Virus record (IMG/VR): IMGVR_UViG_3300045996_001015
Coordinates: 1-59,821 of that record
DNA: 59,821 nt
Direction: 5' to 3' (one strand)
Source: a virus
The notes under the pieces were generated by a model. The model did no database searches. It saw nothing but the letters and a program-made list of their open reading frames with translations, and had not been told where the DNA came from. The translations under genes and the position numbers were made by a program. Below, in pieces: positions 15,593 to 23,894 of this stretch. Numbering within the stretch: position 1 is the stretch's first letter; each line of letters starts with the position of its first letter.

Positions 15593-17159
15593 GACAGTTT
15601 TCAATTGGTGCGAACCAAACGGCGGTTCCTGCGAGTTGTGGACTGTCGATCAATTCGTCAACCGCCTCTTTCACGCCAATGAACGTGCTGCCGTAGTCGT
15701 GGCCAGCAATGATTCCGCTCGGGTTGACCAATTTTGACCACGCCTCGATATCTTCTTTGACTTCCTTGTAGGTGTGACCAGCATCGATGTAGACAAGGTC
15801 GATGCCGCGAGGGAAATAAAAGCGGTCAGCGGCAGTCAGTGATTCGATTCTGTATGGGGAGACGCGACCTGTTGCGATGTTCTTTTCGCCGACATTTGCT
15901 TTCCAACGACTGAATAATGCATCAGGGCCGCCAAGATGCTCGACCATTCGTTTTGTGATGTCGTATTCAGCACCTTGGAAGTGATCGACGCAGTAAAGAT
16001 TTGCTTCGAGCCCCATACTTTCGACAATCGTTTTACTTCCAACGCCGTCAAAGCAACCGACTTCCACAATCACTGCATTAGGCTTGTTTTTGACAGTCAA
16101 TCGAACGAGTTCGGCCAATGCCTGTCGATCTTCTTTCGACCCGTTGACCTCTTCGCCATTGTCGAGTGCTTTTTCCAGCACTCGCATATGCGCCAGCTTC
16201 CGCTCTGGCGTTTTCTGTTCGTAACTCGCTCTCGCGGGGCTCATGTCATGCGAACCAATTGCAACGACTTCGCCGAATTCCCTCGGATCGATGCTGTGCT
16301 TGATCGAGACGTAGGTTTGACGCTCGTCGCTCTGGTAGCCGTCTGCGAGTGCTTCGGCGAACTTGTCCTTCACCTTGTCGGCGGTCATTGGACGTGGTTT
16401 ACGCACGCCTATCGGCTTCCAGTGCTTCGCCCAGCTATTCCAGGCACAAAAGACGGGGTTGTAGCCAAGAATCTGTTGGCCGGCTAACGAGAGATCGCGA
16501 GTTTGCGTCACATCTTCCGTGCTGGACTTGTACGCTTGATATTTGTCAGTCCATTCGTAGTAGAACCACGGCTTTGAGTTCGCATCTCTTGGCTCGGTCA
16601 ACTCGAAGCATCGCATGTCGTACATGATCAGCCCTGTTGGAGCTGCTGCGATCGGAGTGATGCCTGTCATCATGCCCGCATGAGCGCGAGTGTACGCATC
16701 GAGCTTAAAGTTTCCGTCAACTTGATCGTTGTTGTAGTTGTCCCACTGAAAGACGTAGACATTTTCGTTCGGTGGTGGGCCGCAATAAGGTGCTGCAACA
16801 CAGACCGGTCCTTTCATCCAGTGGTTGTAAAGGAACTCGAAGGCCACTTCAAAGAACGGTTTCGCTTCGGGATCGGTGCCGAGTTCGGAGTCCGGCCCCA
16901 TATCGCTATCGATCATGACCAGCACGTCTACCTTATTCTCTCGCGCTTTCAAGACAGCCTGATTGCGAGTCATCGTGATTGGCGTATCGGCAAGGTCGAA
17001 GTGGCCGATTTCAGAAATGCGAGGGTCTTTTTGAGCCTTGCAGATTGTTTGAATCATCCAGTCGCGAACGTCAGGATGTTCGGACTTCATTCCGCCATTG
17101 CCACCATAAGAGAACGTGGCAATACCTACCTTCAAGCGCATTTGCTCTGGCATCTTCAT
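15582..17159 (-). CDS. Glycosyltransferase-methyltransferase fusion protein (525 aa)
   Basis: The N-terminal half resembles a GT-A glycosyltransferase: VGIATFSYGG near 11-20, TRNQAVLKAR near 64-73 and the metal-binding DSD at 84-86 (VMIDSDMGPD). The C-terminal part is a class I SAM-dependent methyltransferase of the Methyltransf_24 type, with VIVEVGCFDGVGSKT at 363-377 and VYIDAGHTYKEV near 456-467. ATG 17159 or 17153 both fit the GATAGG site. It sits between the capsid genes and terminase, so the glycan it builds may decorate the virion or host surface; this is inference. The substrate is unknown. Confidence 0.7.
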   Translation of the reverse strand: MKMPEQMRLKVGIATFSYGGNGGMKSEHPDVRDWMIQTICKAQKDPRISEIGHFDLADTPITMTRNQAVLKARENKVDVLVMIDSDMGPDSELGTDPEAKPFFEVAFEFLYNHWMKGPVCVAAPYCGPPPNENVYVFQWDNYNNDQVDGNFKLDAYTRAHAGMMTGITPIAAAPTGLIMYDMRCFELTEPRDANSKPWFYYEWTDKYQAYKSSTEDVTQTRDLSLAGQQILGYNPVFCAWNSWAKHWKPIGVRKPRPMTADKVKDKFAEALADGYQSDERQTYVSIKHSIDPREFGEVVAIGSHDMSPARASYEQKTPERKLAHMRVLEKALDNGEEVNGSKEDRQALAELVRLTVKNKPNAVIVEVGCFDGVGSKTIVESMGLEANLYCVDHFQGAEYDITKRMVEHLGGPDALFSRWKANVGEKNIATGRVSPYRIESLTAADRFYFPRGIDLVYIDAGHTYKEVKEDIEAWSKLVNPSGIIAGHDYGSTFIGVKEAVDELIDSPQLAGTAVWFAPIENCHAN

Positions 17160-17200
17160 ACCTATCGGGGTTAGGGTAAAGTTATTTCTGAGTGCATCGG

Positions 17201-17233
17201 AAAAAATGACAGGGGCCGGGAAAGCCCCCGTCA
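17201..17233 (-). terminator. Intrinsic terminator after the capsid genes
   Basis: On the minus strand a G/C stem (GGGGGC...GCCCC, flanked by pairing GAC/GTC) with a short loop is followed by six T residues. It lies between the capsid accessory gene and the glycosyltransferase gene and would reduce transcription of terminase and portal relative to capsid. A second short CCCC/GGGG hairpin follows at 17235-17247. Confidence 0.75.
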
Positions 17234-17268
17234 TCCCCGATTTGGGGCGCACCCAAAAATCAAATAAA

Positions 17269-17919
17269 CTAGCGAGGGATTTTCATGTTCACGAGCGTGT
17301 CAGTGCTGGTCTCGCCACTCGTGCGAGCCGTGATCACTTCCGCGATGGAATTCAGAACGTAGTTCTTGGCTGTTCCGTCAGTTGCCTGTGTTGCACTCCA
17401 AGTCGCTGGAAGAGCTTGGAAGCGTCCAGCTTGATTACCGGCAGTTGTCGTCGTGGCATTTGCAGCCGTGTCGGTTACTGCACAGAGATCATCGCCAGCA
17501 GCCCAAGTCGTGAGACCGAACGCCGCACCCGTCTTAGGAGTCTTGACAATGCACGGCCCTTCTTCGACAAGGTGAAACAAGTCACCGTCTGGAACGCCGG
17601 ACGAACCAAGATACGGATCGACCACACCGGCAACGTCAGCTCCATCGAGCCGAGAGTAGCCGTCCACACGCTTGCGCTTCACGCTGTACTTGACCGCGTA
17701 CTTGCCTTGCAAAACAACACCGGCACAGTTGCGCACGATGCGAGTTTTGATCAGTTGCGAGGATCGCGTTTTTGTGAGGTTTGAAGGATCGAGATCAATA
17801 CAAACACATTCTCGACCTTCCAGTTTTTGCAATGGGACGCTGGCATAGCTACTCGAAACATCGAGTGTTTGACCGGCGAACGCAGTTGTCCCCATTGGGA
17901 ACGGATTTGTGTTAATCAT
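17269..17919 (-). CDS. Putative capsid decoration/accessory protein (216 aa)
   Basis: Beta-rich protein located directly downstream of the major capsid gene and before a terminator, so it is expressed at capsid-like levels. AAGGATGA precedes the ATG. The sequence shows no catalytic motif. A head decoration or head-completion role is inferred from position. Confidence 0.5.
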   Translation of the reverse strand: MINTNPFPMGTTAFAGQTLDVSSSYASVPLQKLEGRECVCIDLDPSNLTKTRSSQLIKTRIVRNCAGVVLQGKYAVKYSVKRKRVDGYSRLDGADVAGVVDPYLGSSGVPDGDLFHLVEEGPCIVKTPKTGAAFGLTTWAAGDDLCAVTDTAANATTTTAGNQAGRFQALPATWSATQATDGTAKNYVLNSIAEVITARTSGETSTDTLVNMKIPR

Positions 17920-17969
17920 TTTGTCATCCTTGATTGTTATGAAACGGTGAGTGTCGAAAGCGCCATCGA

Positions 17970-19079
17970 CTAGGCGTAGTTTTTGATCTTGAACACGTTG
18001 CGAGGGTTGTAGACCATGTTTCCCCAGACGCTGACGCTGAACACGTCAGCAACCACGCCCGGATCGTAGGTTGGCCCAATCGCCTTGTAGAACTCTGGAC
18101 CCCAAATACCAAACCATTCGGTTTCGAGGTTGTGTCCGTAGACAGAGTTAGCTGGAACGCCAAACTCGCTCGAAAGCATCATGCCTTCAAACAGAATTGA
18201 TTCAGGGAAGCCAAGATCCTCAGCCTCTTTGTATGGAGCCCAGATTTGTTGCTTAGCAGATTCTTTGTTCTTGAATCCGTTGAGCATTCCGACATCCATC
18301 GTTGCGAGATCGAGCTTGCCGGTTCCGGCTGCAACCGTATCGCAAACCGTCTTGCCATAACGCAAAGAGTATTCGCAGTTCGCAGCCCAGGTTGTGAGTC
18401 CACCAGGCCATGAGTTACTGGACCAATTGATTAGTTTTGGAGCTAACCAGTCGTAAGAGGCCGATCCGCTTCCTTCTGGCCAATCAGTAGCAATCGCGGC
18501 ATTTGGCTTGGTGGCCTTGTCGGCAGACCATGTTCCGGCGATGGCACCAAGGTTAGTTTGGTGGCCCATGTAGGTGTCGCTCGGCTGTGCAACGATGTCG
18601 GCAGTTACGACCGTTCCAACGCCTGTGAAGGAATCGAAACCGTGGAAATCCGTTTGGTCGCCAGCGTTACCATCAATGTAGAGTTGGGTTCGCATCGCGA
18701 CTTCAACATCGCCCTTAAGTCGCTCGGTCATGCCACCAACGATTTTGATAATGGCTTCTGTGCCAGTGTTTTTCAGCTTCTCGCCTTCCGTGATCGAATC
18801 AGGTGCGAGGATGTGACGTTGTGGAATCTCAAGGGTCCGCCAACGATCGACAGGGCTGTAAACGACCGGCGATCCATCAGCGCGAGTCGTAGCTTGCCCA
18901 TCGGCGAAGCGAACTTTTTGCTCAAGATATTTACCAGTTTGGCCCGTTTTGATACGTCCACGCTTGCGAAGAAGCGACAAGTACAGAGACTTGCGCATCG
19001 TGTTGTTGATTTCAGCGGGCGAGTTCAGAAACTTCTGTGCCGTTGTATTGGCAATTCTGTTTGTGTCGTAAATCGGCAT
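17970..19079 (-). CDS. Major capsid protein, HK97-fold type (369 aa)
   Basis: The N-terminal helix, an E-loop-like segment (YLEQKVRFADGQATTRADG), the IPQRHILAPDSITEGEK region and the C-terminal A-domain ending VVYNPRNVFKIKNYA fit HK97-fold coat proteins that lack an N-terminal delta domain. It is preceded by a scaffold gene and AAAGGA upstream of the ATG. It should form the icosahedral shell. Confidence 0.75.
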   Translation of the reverse strand: MPIYDTNRIANTTAQKFLNSPAEINNTMRKSLYLSLLRKRGRIKTGQTGKYLEQKVRFADGQATTRADGSPVVYSPVDRWRTLEIPQRHILAPDSITEGEKLKNTGTEAIIKIVGGMTERLKGDVEVAMRTQLYIDGNAGDQTDFHGFDSFTGVGTVVTADIVAQPSDTYMGHQTNLGAIAGTWSADKATKPNAAIATDWPEGSGSASYDWLAPKLINWSSNSWPGGLTTWAANCEYSLRYGKTVCDTVAAGTGKLDLATMDVGMLNGFKNKESAKQQIWAPYKEAEDLGFPESILFEGMMLSSEFGVPANSVYGHNLETEWFGIWGPEFYKAIGPTYDPGVVADVFSVSVWGNMVYNPRNVFKIKNYA

Positions 19080-19098
19080 GGTGATTCAATCCTTTGAA

Positions 19099-20262
19099 TT
19101 AAAGAGTCCTGACCTGGCTGTATGAAAACGGAATTCCCGCTTCGGCAGCTTCCCTTGCTGCGATGGCTTCAAATGAGTTGTCTGCGCTTGGCATTGCTGC
19201 ACCAGCGAACACGGGCGTCCCTGCCCCGTTACGGCTTTGCGAGTGCATTGCCGCATCGACTCCGTTCGAGTTCGTGTATGCTTGGGCTCGGCTTGCTGCT
19301 TGCTGCTGTGGTGTTGGTTGCGGTGTCGCAATTCGCGTCATCATTGACTTGGCGATCCGATCCTGCTTTGCCGGTGATAGCCGGGACAGTTCGGGGTCTT
19401 GCTCGACTTCCGCCAATCGTTGCATGTACTCGAAGCCTTGCGCTGTCAGCACTGGTCGCTGGCCACTCGCGTCCATAATCGCTTGGCCTTGCGCGTCGTA
19501 CTGAACCATCCAGCTACTGTTGCTTGACAAAATGCTTTGAACGGTGGCTTGCTGCTGTTGAACTTGCTGCTGCGACTGAAACCACTCGATTGTTTCGCGT
19601 TTGGCTTGTTCACGGACGGCTTCAAGCTTGGACGCCATCAGTTCTTCAAAGACGGCTTCCGGTTCGTCTACCAATCGTTCTGCTCGACGCTGCCGATCAA
19701 GTTCGTACTCGTTTGCCTCGTCAACAATCTGCGGATTGATTGCGCCAGGTGTTTTGGCGACGTATCTGCCAGTTTCAGGATCGCGAGCGAGGTATCTCAG
19801 GTACTCTTTGTTGAAAGTCTTCTTTGGCTGCGGAACCTGCGCGGCTGGCTGTTGTGCGGGTGCCTGTTGTTGCTGGAACTGTCGCTGCAAGTTCTCGATT
19901 TGCTGCTGATACTGAATCTCTCTGGCCTTCAACTGCTCTTGCGCCGCATAGGCTGCTTGCAACGAGTAGTCGATGACTTGTTGTGGCGTCTGGAACTGTT
20001 GCAATCGATCAGGCTGAAAACCCCAGTTCGTCTGCAAATGACTGGCGATTCCGGCATCTAACTGTGACTGACTTGGTGCTGCTGCCGGTGCCGTTTGGCC
20101 AACAGCCGGAGCCGCTGAATCACTGACCGGCGTTTCCACTGGTGTCGCTGCCGCTAACTCACTGGCCGCAATTGAGTTAAAATCAGATGGTGTCTCTGAA
20201 GCTGAACTGGATGCGGGACTTGTGATATTGCGGTCAACGTGTTCGGTGTTTGGATCGGGCAT
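19099..20262 (-). CDS. Scaffolding protein (387 aa)
   Basis: Gln-, Ala- and Pro-rich with long predicted coiled coils (residues about 100-150 and 185-255), a disordered N-terminus and an acidic overall character, as in phage scaffolds. It is the first gene of the leftward virion operon and lies immediately before the capsid gene. The ATG at 20262 is preferred to a GTG three codons upstream. No protease gene was seen, so scaffold may exit intact. Confidence 0.7.
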   Translation of the reverse strand: MPDPNTEHVDRNITSPASSSASETPSDFNSIAASELAAATPVETPVSDSAAPAVGQTAPAAAPSQSQLDAGIASHLQTNWGFQPDRLQQFQTPQQVIDYSLQAAYAAQEQLKAREIQYQQQIENLQRQFQQQQAPAQQPAAQVPQPKKTFNKEYLRYLARDPETGRYVAKTPGAINPQIVDEANEYELDRQRRAERLVDEPEAVFEELMASKLEAVREQAKRETIEWFQSQQQVQQQQATVQSILSSNSSWMVQYDAQGQAIMDASGQRPVLTAQGFEYMQRLAEVEQDPELSRLSPAKQDRIAKSMMTRIATPQPTPQQQAASRAQAYTNSNGVDAAMHSQSRNGAGTPVFAGAAMPSADNSFEAIAAREAAEAGIPFSYSQVRTL

Positions 20263-20408
20263 GATGCTCACTGAATCGGGGGTTTTCGTTGGAATCGGGG
20301 TAACAACGAACGCTATGAAAGCAGACGCGACAGAGAGGCCGCGCGCCGAAAAGCAGAGCTAGGCAGAAATCAGAAGAAATCAGCGATTTTCAGAAAAAAT
20401 AATTTGCC

Positions 20409-20437
20409 TTGAGGCATTTTGCGTGAGGTGGTAATTT
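20409..20437 (+). promoter_or_regulatory. Promoter for the gene at 20445, predicted leaderless
   Basis: TTGAGG, a 17-nt spacer and TAATTT end 7 nt before the ATG at 20445, putting +1 at the start codon. A short inverted repeat TGCCT-TG-AGGCA covers the -35 box and could be an operator. The divergent virion operon begins on the other side. Confidence 0.6.
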
Positions 20438-20444
20438 TCACATC

Positions 20445-20738
20445 ATGAACACCACAACTACCGACGAACGAGATATGCTGTTCCCTCTTTCTCAAGTCAG
20501 AAAGGAGTTCAGCGAACGCTTTGGGCTCAACAACATGCCCAGCGAAGCGACATTGCTGACCTATAGAAGCGGCAAGCTAATCGGGCCGCGTAAGATCAGG
20601 GTGAAGATGAGGACGGGCAGAACTACATTCCCGTTAGGCGCAATCGGCATCAGCTACAACATGTTTCAAGAGTTCGGCGCAGAACTACAGAAAGTCTACG
20701 AAGAAGATGATCGCATTGCCGAACTAAACCAAGGATAA
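20445..20738 (+). CDS. Small putative DNA-binding protein (97 aa)
   Basis: Helical protein with a basic centre (LIGPRKIRVKMRTGRTTFPLG) reminiscent of a small winged-helix regulator, though no family is certain. It has its own leaderless-type promoter facing away from the late operon, a position suited to a regulator. Its 3' end overlaps the convergent serine recombinase gene by 15 bp. Confidence 0.5.
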   Translation: MNTTTTDERDMLFPLSQVRKEFSERFGLNNMPSEATLLTYRSGKLIGPRKIRVKMRTGRTTFPLGAIGISYNMFQEFGAELQKVYEEDDRIAELNQG

Positions 20739-21623
20739 ACCGTTTCCAGGTAGGTTTTGTCTTCTGGAAAGTACCTTATCCTCATACTCTTTGACCATCC
20801 TGGCGAAGCGTGGTGCAATCGGCAAATGAAATTCTGGCCGATCATTGTAGAAGTGTTTCAATGAATTCTGGTGAAATGATTGATGCGCGTAACGTCGGGC
20901 ACTGGCTCGATTATCAGGCCACAACCGCGGCGAGAACGCCGACCTTTTGTATTCAATCCCTTTGAGTGAGTGGTAGAACTGATCGGTCATGTCCGCTAGC
21001 CGGTGCATCGCGTATTTGTTGGTCGATGCTTGACGCAGGAAATACAAATACACCTCAAACTCTTGTGGATCTTTTACGAAAATTGATTGATCGCCAGATT
21101 TGCGAACCTTGAGCCCAGGTATCGCTAGGAAATTCTTGCCGAATGGAATGTGTGCCAAGTGCTGCCGATGATACTCGAACACCTCGCGCATCCGCTCCGA
21201 CTTGATTGCGCTCTCTAGCTCCGCTGCCATCACGAGCGTATGAGCCATCGCACGACCAACGGCAGAATTCAGATTGACCGGACAATTCACGAAGTGGCAC
21301 TTGATGCCACGATTCTCGAAGTTCGGCATCGTGTTGCAGTAATCACGCATGTTGCGGAACGAACGATCGAACCGCAAGAAAATGATGTGATCGCCGCGAC
21401 TAACGATGGAATTGTCTGCAAGCTTGCGACCGTTTTCGCGCTTGAACAATTGGCCGGTGTACGCGCTCTCGCCTTCATCCCGTAGCACGATTCCGCGAGT
21501 GATTCCATGTTGGGCAAGGTTCTGATCGAACCAACGCCAGCCCGATTCCTCTTGGATGCTCAGTGAGTGGCCATCGACTTGGTCGAGCGATGAAACGCGA
21601 ATGTAGAGGTGAGCGATGTTCAT
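20724..21623 (-). CDS. Serine recombinase (resolvase/invertase family, 299 aa)
   Basis: The N-terminal catalytic domain shows YIRVSS with the nucleophile Ser11 (or Ser12), QEESG, FLRFDRSFRN with catalytic arginines, and ELESAIKSERMRE leading into the long helix. The C-terminal part is not the large zinc-bearing domain of large serine integrases. It is the second recombinase of this phage besides the tyrosine integrase. It starts in a 4-bp ATGA overlap with the upstream gene. Resolution, inversion or an alternative integration role are all possible; no crossover site was found. Confidence 0.8.
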   Translation of the reverse strand: MNIAHLYIRVSSLDQVDGHSLSIQEESGWRWFDQNLAQHGITRGIVLRDEGESAYTGQLFKRENGRKLADNSIVSRGDHIIFLRFDRSFRNMRDYCNTMPNFENRGIKCHFVNCPVNLNSAVGRAMAHTLVMAAELESAIKSERMREVFEYHRQHLAHIPFGKNFLAIPGLKVRKSGDQSIFVKDPQEFEVYLYFLRQASTNKYAMHRLADMTDQFYHSLKGIEYKRSAFSPRLWPDNRASARRYAHQSFHQNSLKHFYNDRPEFHLPIAPRFARMVKEYEDKVLSRRQNLPGNGLSLV

Positions 21624-21913
21624 GATCTTCCCTCTGCCTTCGCAATCGCGGTACGAGCGGCATCAAACTCAACAGTTGCCCTGTCAGCGACGCGAACAAC
21701 GCCTTTCAACGCCGCGAGCAAGTCAGGTGCTGCAGCAATAAGGGCTTTGTCGGCGTTGCTTGGCGAATTTCCAGGCATACTGTCGTGCGGTATGTTAACT
21801 CCGAAGTCACAAACACTATTTGACGGTCCCGCAAGCGATTCCAGTTCGTCGATACCTTCGGTTTTCCATCTCCACGGCCCAGGCGTATGTTTCGATTCAC
21901 TTGGCGTTGTCAT
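21620..21913 (-). CDS. Phage protein with TPGPW and AAAPDLLAAL motifs (97 aa)
   Basis: HTPGPWRW near the N-terminus and NADKALIAAAPDLLAALK near the C-terminus define a widespread small phage protein of unknown function. ATG 21913 is chosen because GGAG lies 6 nt upstream; in-frame starts at 21925 and 21979 lack spacing. Confidence 0.75.
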   Translation of the reverse strand: MTTPSESKHTPGPWRWKTEGIDELESLAGPSNSVCDFGVNIPHDSMPGNSPSNADKALIAAAPDLLAALKGVVRVADRATVEFDAARTAIAKAEGRS

Positions 21914-22211
21914 TGGTGGCTCCATTCCAAAAATCGTAGTCTTCTTTGATTGGTTTATCGGGTTCGCCATCCCAGGCAAACTCGAACGTCAATGGTTCTT
22001 GCTCTTGAACCACACAACAATTATGTTCGCGATGCTTGTACATAAAGGACACGAGCAGCCCAGCTCGAAAGCTATCTTGCTTAATCTCATCAGCGAATTT
22101 TATAGCATCGTCGCGCGTTTCTACGTCAGAGCACGACATCGTATAGAACTTGTCGAGGTCGCGATATACCTTGCAGTCGCGGCAAACGGCAAAATAAAGA
22201 ACTCCCATCAT
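21897..22211 (-). CDS. Hypothetical protein (104 aa)
   Basis: Starts MMGVLYFAVCRDCKVYRDLDK, with a C-x2-C pair that may bind metal. GGAGA lies just before the two adjacent ATG codons. The upstream junction carries the TAACACCCC motif shared by several genes. Function unknown. Confidence 0.65.
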   Translation of the reverse strand: MMGVLYFAVCRDCKVYRDLDKFYTMSCSDVETRDDAIKFADEIKQDSFRAGLLVSFMYKHREHNCCVVQEQEPLTFEFAWDGEPDKPIKEDYDFWNGATNDNAK

Positions 22212-22229
22212 TCTCTCCAAAGCGGGGTG

Positions 22230-22532
22230 TTAATTTCGATTCAGGAATCCTTTGAACTTATTCACCAATTCGCGCGGATAGCTGTCATTCAGCCATTCGT
22301 AATCCGATTCACTTCCGTTTAACGGCAAGAGCAGTAATCGCCTAGAACCATAACAAAATCCGTCGCCAAACTCTTCTTCAAGTAGCTCATCTAAGCCAGG
22401 GACGCAAAGACAACGGTTGCAGTCACATGATCCATTGCCTTGCGCCCACCAAGATTCTGTCATTCCACATTTGAAATACGAGTCGGTATCGTAAGTTTTT
22501 CCGGTGACCGTATCGAGCACAATGTAATTCAT
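22230..22532 (-). CDS. Hypothetical cysteine-containing protein (100 aa)
   Basis: CDCNRCLC near residue 36-43 is a tight cysteine cluster; the remainder is acidic. Its TAA stop is part of the repeated TAACACCCC junction sequence. No family recognised. Confidence 0.6.
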   Translation of the reverse strand: MNYIVLDTVTGKTYDTDSYFKCGMTESWWAQGNGSCDCNRCLCVPGLDELLEEEFGDGFCYGSRRLLLLPLNGSESDYEWLNDSYPRELVNKFKGFLNRN

Positions 22533-22553
22533 GGTCAGTTAAAAAGCGGGGTG

Positions 22554-22808
22554 TTATTCGTTACAGTATTCGAGAAGTGCTTCAAGTGCACTAGCCGCGA
22601 AGCAATACGAACCGATCGGCGTATCGGGATACCATTGAAGTGTCCACATTTCATTTGACTCATACGCCTTGTCGCGTTCAGCATCACTGATCCACTCATA
22701 ATGCCTGTGGCCTTCCTGATCGATATCGTAGTCGCGCACGGACTGGTAAATGTCCCGGCAGACATTGTGTTCGAGATAGAGCCCGCATTTGTGTTCTGGG
22801 AATTTCAT
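22554..22808 (-). CDS. Hypothetical protein (84 aa)
   Basis: Acidic, aromatic-rich protein beginning MKFPEHKCGLYLEHN. The ATG at 22808 avoids overlap with the upstream gene. It is flanked on both sides by the TAACACCCC junction motif. Function unknown. Confidence 0.55.
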   Translation of the reverse strand: MKFPEHKCGLYLEHNVCRDIYQSVRDYDIDQEGHRHYEWISDAERDKAYESNEMWTLQWYPDTPIGSYCFAASALEALLEYCNE

Positions 22809-22815
22809 GGGGGTG

Positions 22816-23364
22816 TTATGAGTCGTTGTGCAGTTCATCTATTGAGACGAGTTCATCCCAATTCATGTTTGCAAGTTTGAACGCATCGGCTGGTGAAATG
22901 CTGTTATGAATGTACGCTACCTTTTCGCCTTCGAATTCCATGTAATTATATTTTTCATGCGGCGCACAGTTCATTGTTTGAATGAATTGCGGACGAATCG
23001 AAAGCCTCGGAATAGAAACCTTCTTTCCGTCGAGTGGTCCACCGATGAAGTACATTTCAGCCATGTTATGAGTCGAGTCGGGGTGAGATCGTGAGGCTAA
23101 TGCGATGTTGCGGCTGCCGTTTTTGGTCTGGTGGCGAAAAAATGCTAGATTTCCGTGATAAAGTTGTTCATCAAGACTTTTCTGCATGGTCTTAACGCGA
23201 ATGCCCTCAAGCGTCTTTACTGCGATGCTTAGGAACTTAATCAAGCCCCAGTTCTGATGTCGTGCCTGATCGTAGATGGTACGAATTATGAAACTATTGT
23301 TGATCAAGTGCAGCCATTCAGGATCAGACTCAAAGAATCCGTCGTACTCTTTTTGGTCAAACAT
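22816..23364 (-). CDS. Hypothetical protein (182 aa)
   Basis: Contains YFIGGPLDGKKV, a motif seen in small phage proteins of unknown role. It begins 38 nt after a region without genes and is the first gene of the leftward 23.4-20.7 kb group that ends with the serine recombinase. Confidence 0.6.
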   Translation of the reverse strand: MFDQKEYDGFFESDPEWLHLINNSFIIRTIYDQARHQNWGLIKFLSIAVKTLEGIRVKTMQKSLDEQLYHGNLAFFRHQTKNGSRNIALASRSHPDSTHNMAEMYFIGGPLDGKKVSIPRLSIRPQFIQTMNCAPHEKYNYMEFEGEKVAYIHNSISPADAFKLANMNWDELVSIDELHNDS

Positions 23365-23520
23365 CGTTTCACCTGCTGGGGTTATTTCTCAAACCGTGTG
23401 ATCGCTTCCAAAATGAATTTCACTTCGTCGAGGGAGAAAATGCGCAGGCACTTACGCGACCTGTTTACGAGCCTTTGTCTCCCTGAGTTAGCCAACGTGT
23501 TACCACATCGACACATATCA

Positions 23521-23583
23521 CTAGGACTCGAACCTAGCTCCCGTCTTGCCACAAACTCGGCCAGCGATCCGGAATCAAACCGG
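23521..23583 (-). other. Two tRNA T-arm-like hairpins (degenerate tRNA remnants?)
   Basis: Minus-strand hairpins CTAGG-TTCGAGT-CCTAG (23537-23521) and CCGG-TTTGATT-CCGG (23583-23569) have the 7-nt loop of a T-arm. I could not build matching acceptor, D and anticodon arms around either, so I do not call a tRNA. They lie in the 300-bp gap upstream of the 23364 gene. Confidence 0.35.
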
Positions 23584-23666
23584 CATTAACGCAATGTGTT
23601 CAGCGACCCTGATTATAAGACTCTCGGTTCTGTTGTCAATGCGTCACCAGCATTATTCCAATTCTC

Positions 23667-23695
23667 TTGTGACAATCTGGCAACGGCGATATATT
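23667..23695 (+). promoter_or_regulatory. Promoter for the XRE-type gene, predicted leaderless
   Basis: TTGTGA, a 17-nt spacer and TATATT end 7 nt before the ATG at 23703. There is no Shine-Dalgarno. Leaderless transcription of a repressor-like gene parallels lambda cI from PRM. Confidence 0.65.
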
Positions 23696-23702
23696 GAATC
23701 AC

Positions 23703-23894
23703 ATGACACTCACCGAGCAAATTCGAGCAGCACTCAATGCGCGACCAGAGTCGTTCCGTGCAATCGCATCACAAATCGATATTCACGTCTCGCAACTCAC
23801 TCGGTTTGCAAAGAAGGAACGCGGCCTGTCTCTCGATGATCTCGACCGTCTAACTAAGTTCCTCGGGCTCTCTCTCAAGTCCGACAAAAGCTAA
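23703..23894 (+). CDS. Small XRE/Cro-type helix-turn-helix protein (63 aa)
   Basis: Residues about 18-52 (FRAIASQIDIHVSQLTRFAK then LSLDDLDRLTKFLGL) form a compact lambda-repressor-like HTH fold, close in length to Cro. An upstream TTG at 23694 was rejected because the -10 box overlaps it. It is followed by more than 700 bp without genes and then the operator-overlapped promoter at 24.65 kb, a plausible target. Confidence 0.7.
   Translation: MTLTEQIRAALNARPESFRAIASQIDIHVSQLTRFAKKERGLSLDDLDRLTKFLGLSLKSDKS

Noticed and set aside
19537-20061. Leu-rich rightward open frame opposite the scaffold gene
   Set aside because: It is the mirror of the Gln-rich scaffold codons; its Leu/Cys-rich composition is an artefact of the antisense frame.
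23521-23583. One or two intact tRNA genes
   Set aside because: The T-arm-like hairpins are clear, but no pairing acceptor stems, D-arm or anticodon arm could be built.
23257-23589. Rightward open frame of 110 codons
   Set aside because: It runs antisense into the 23364 gene and through the T-arm-like hairpins, with no start signal.
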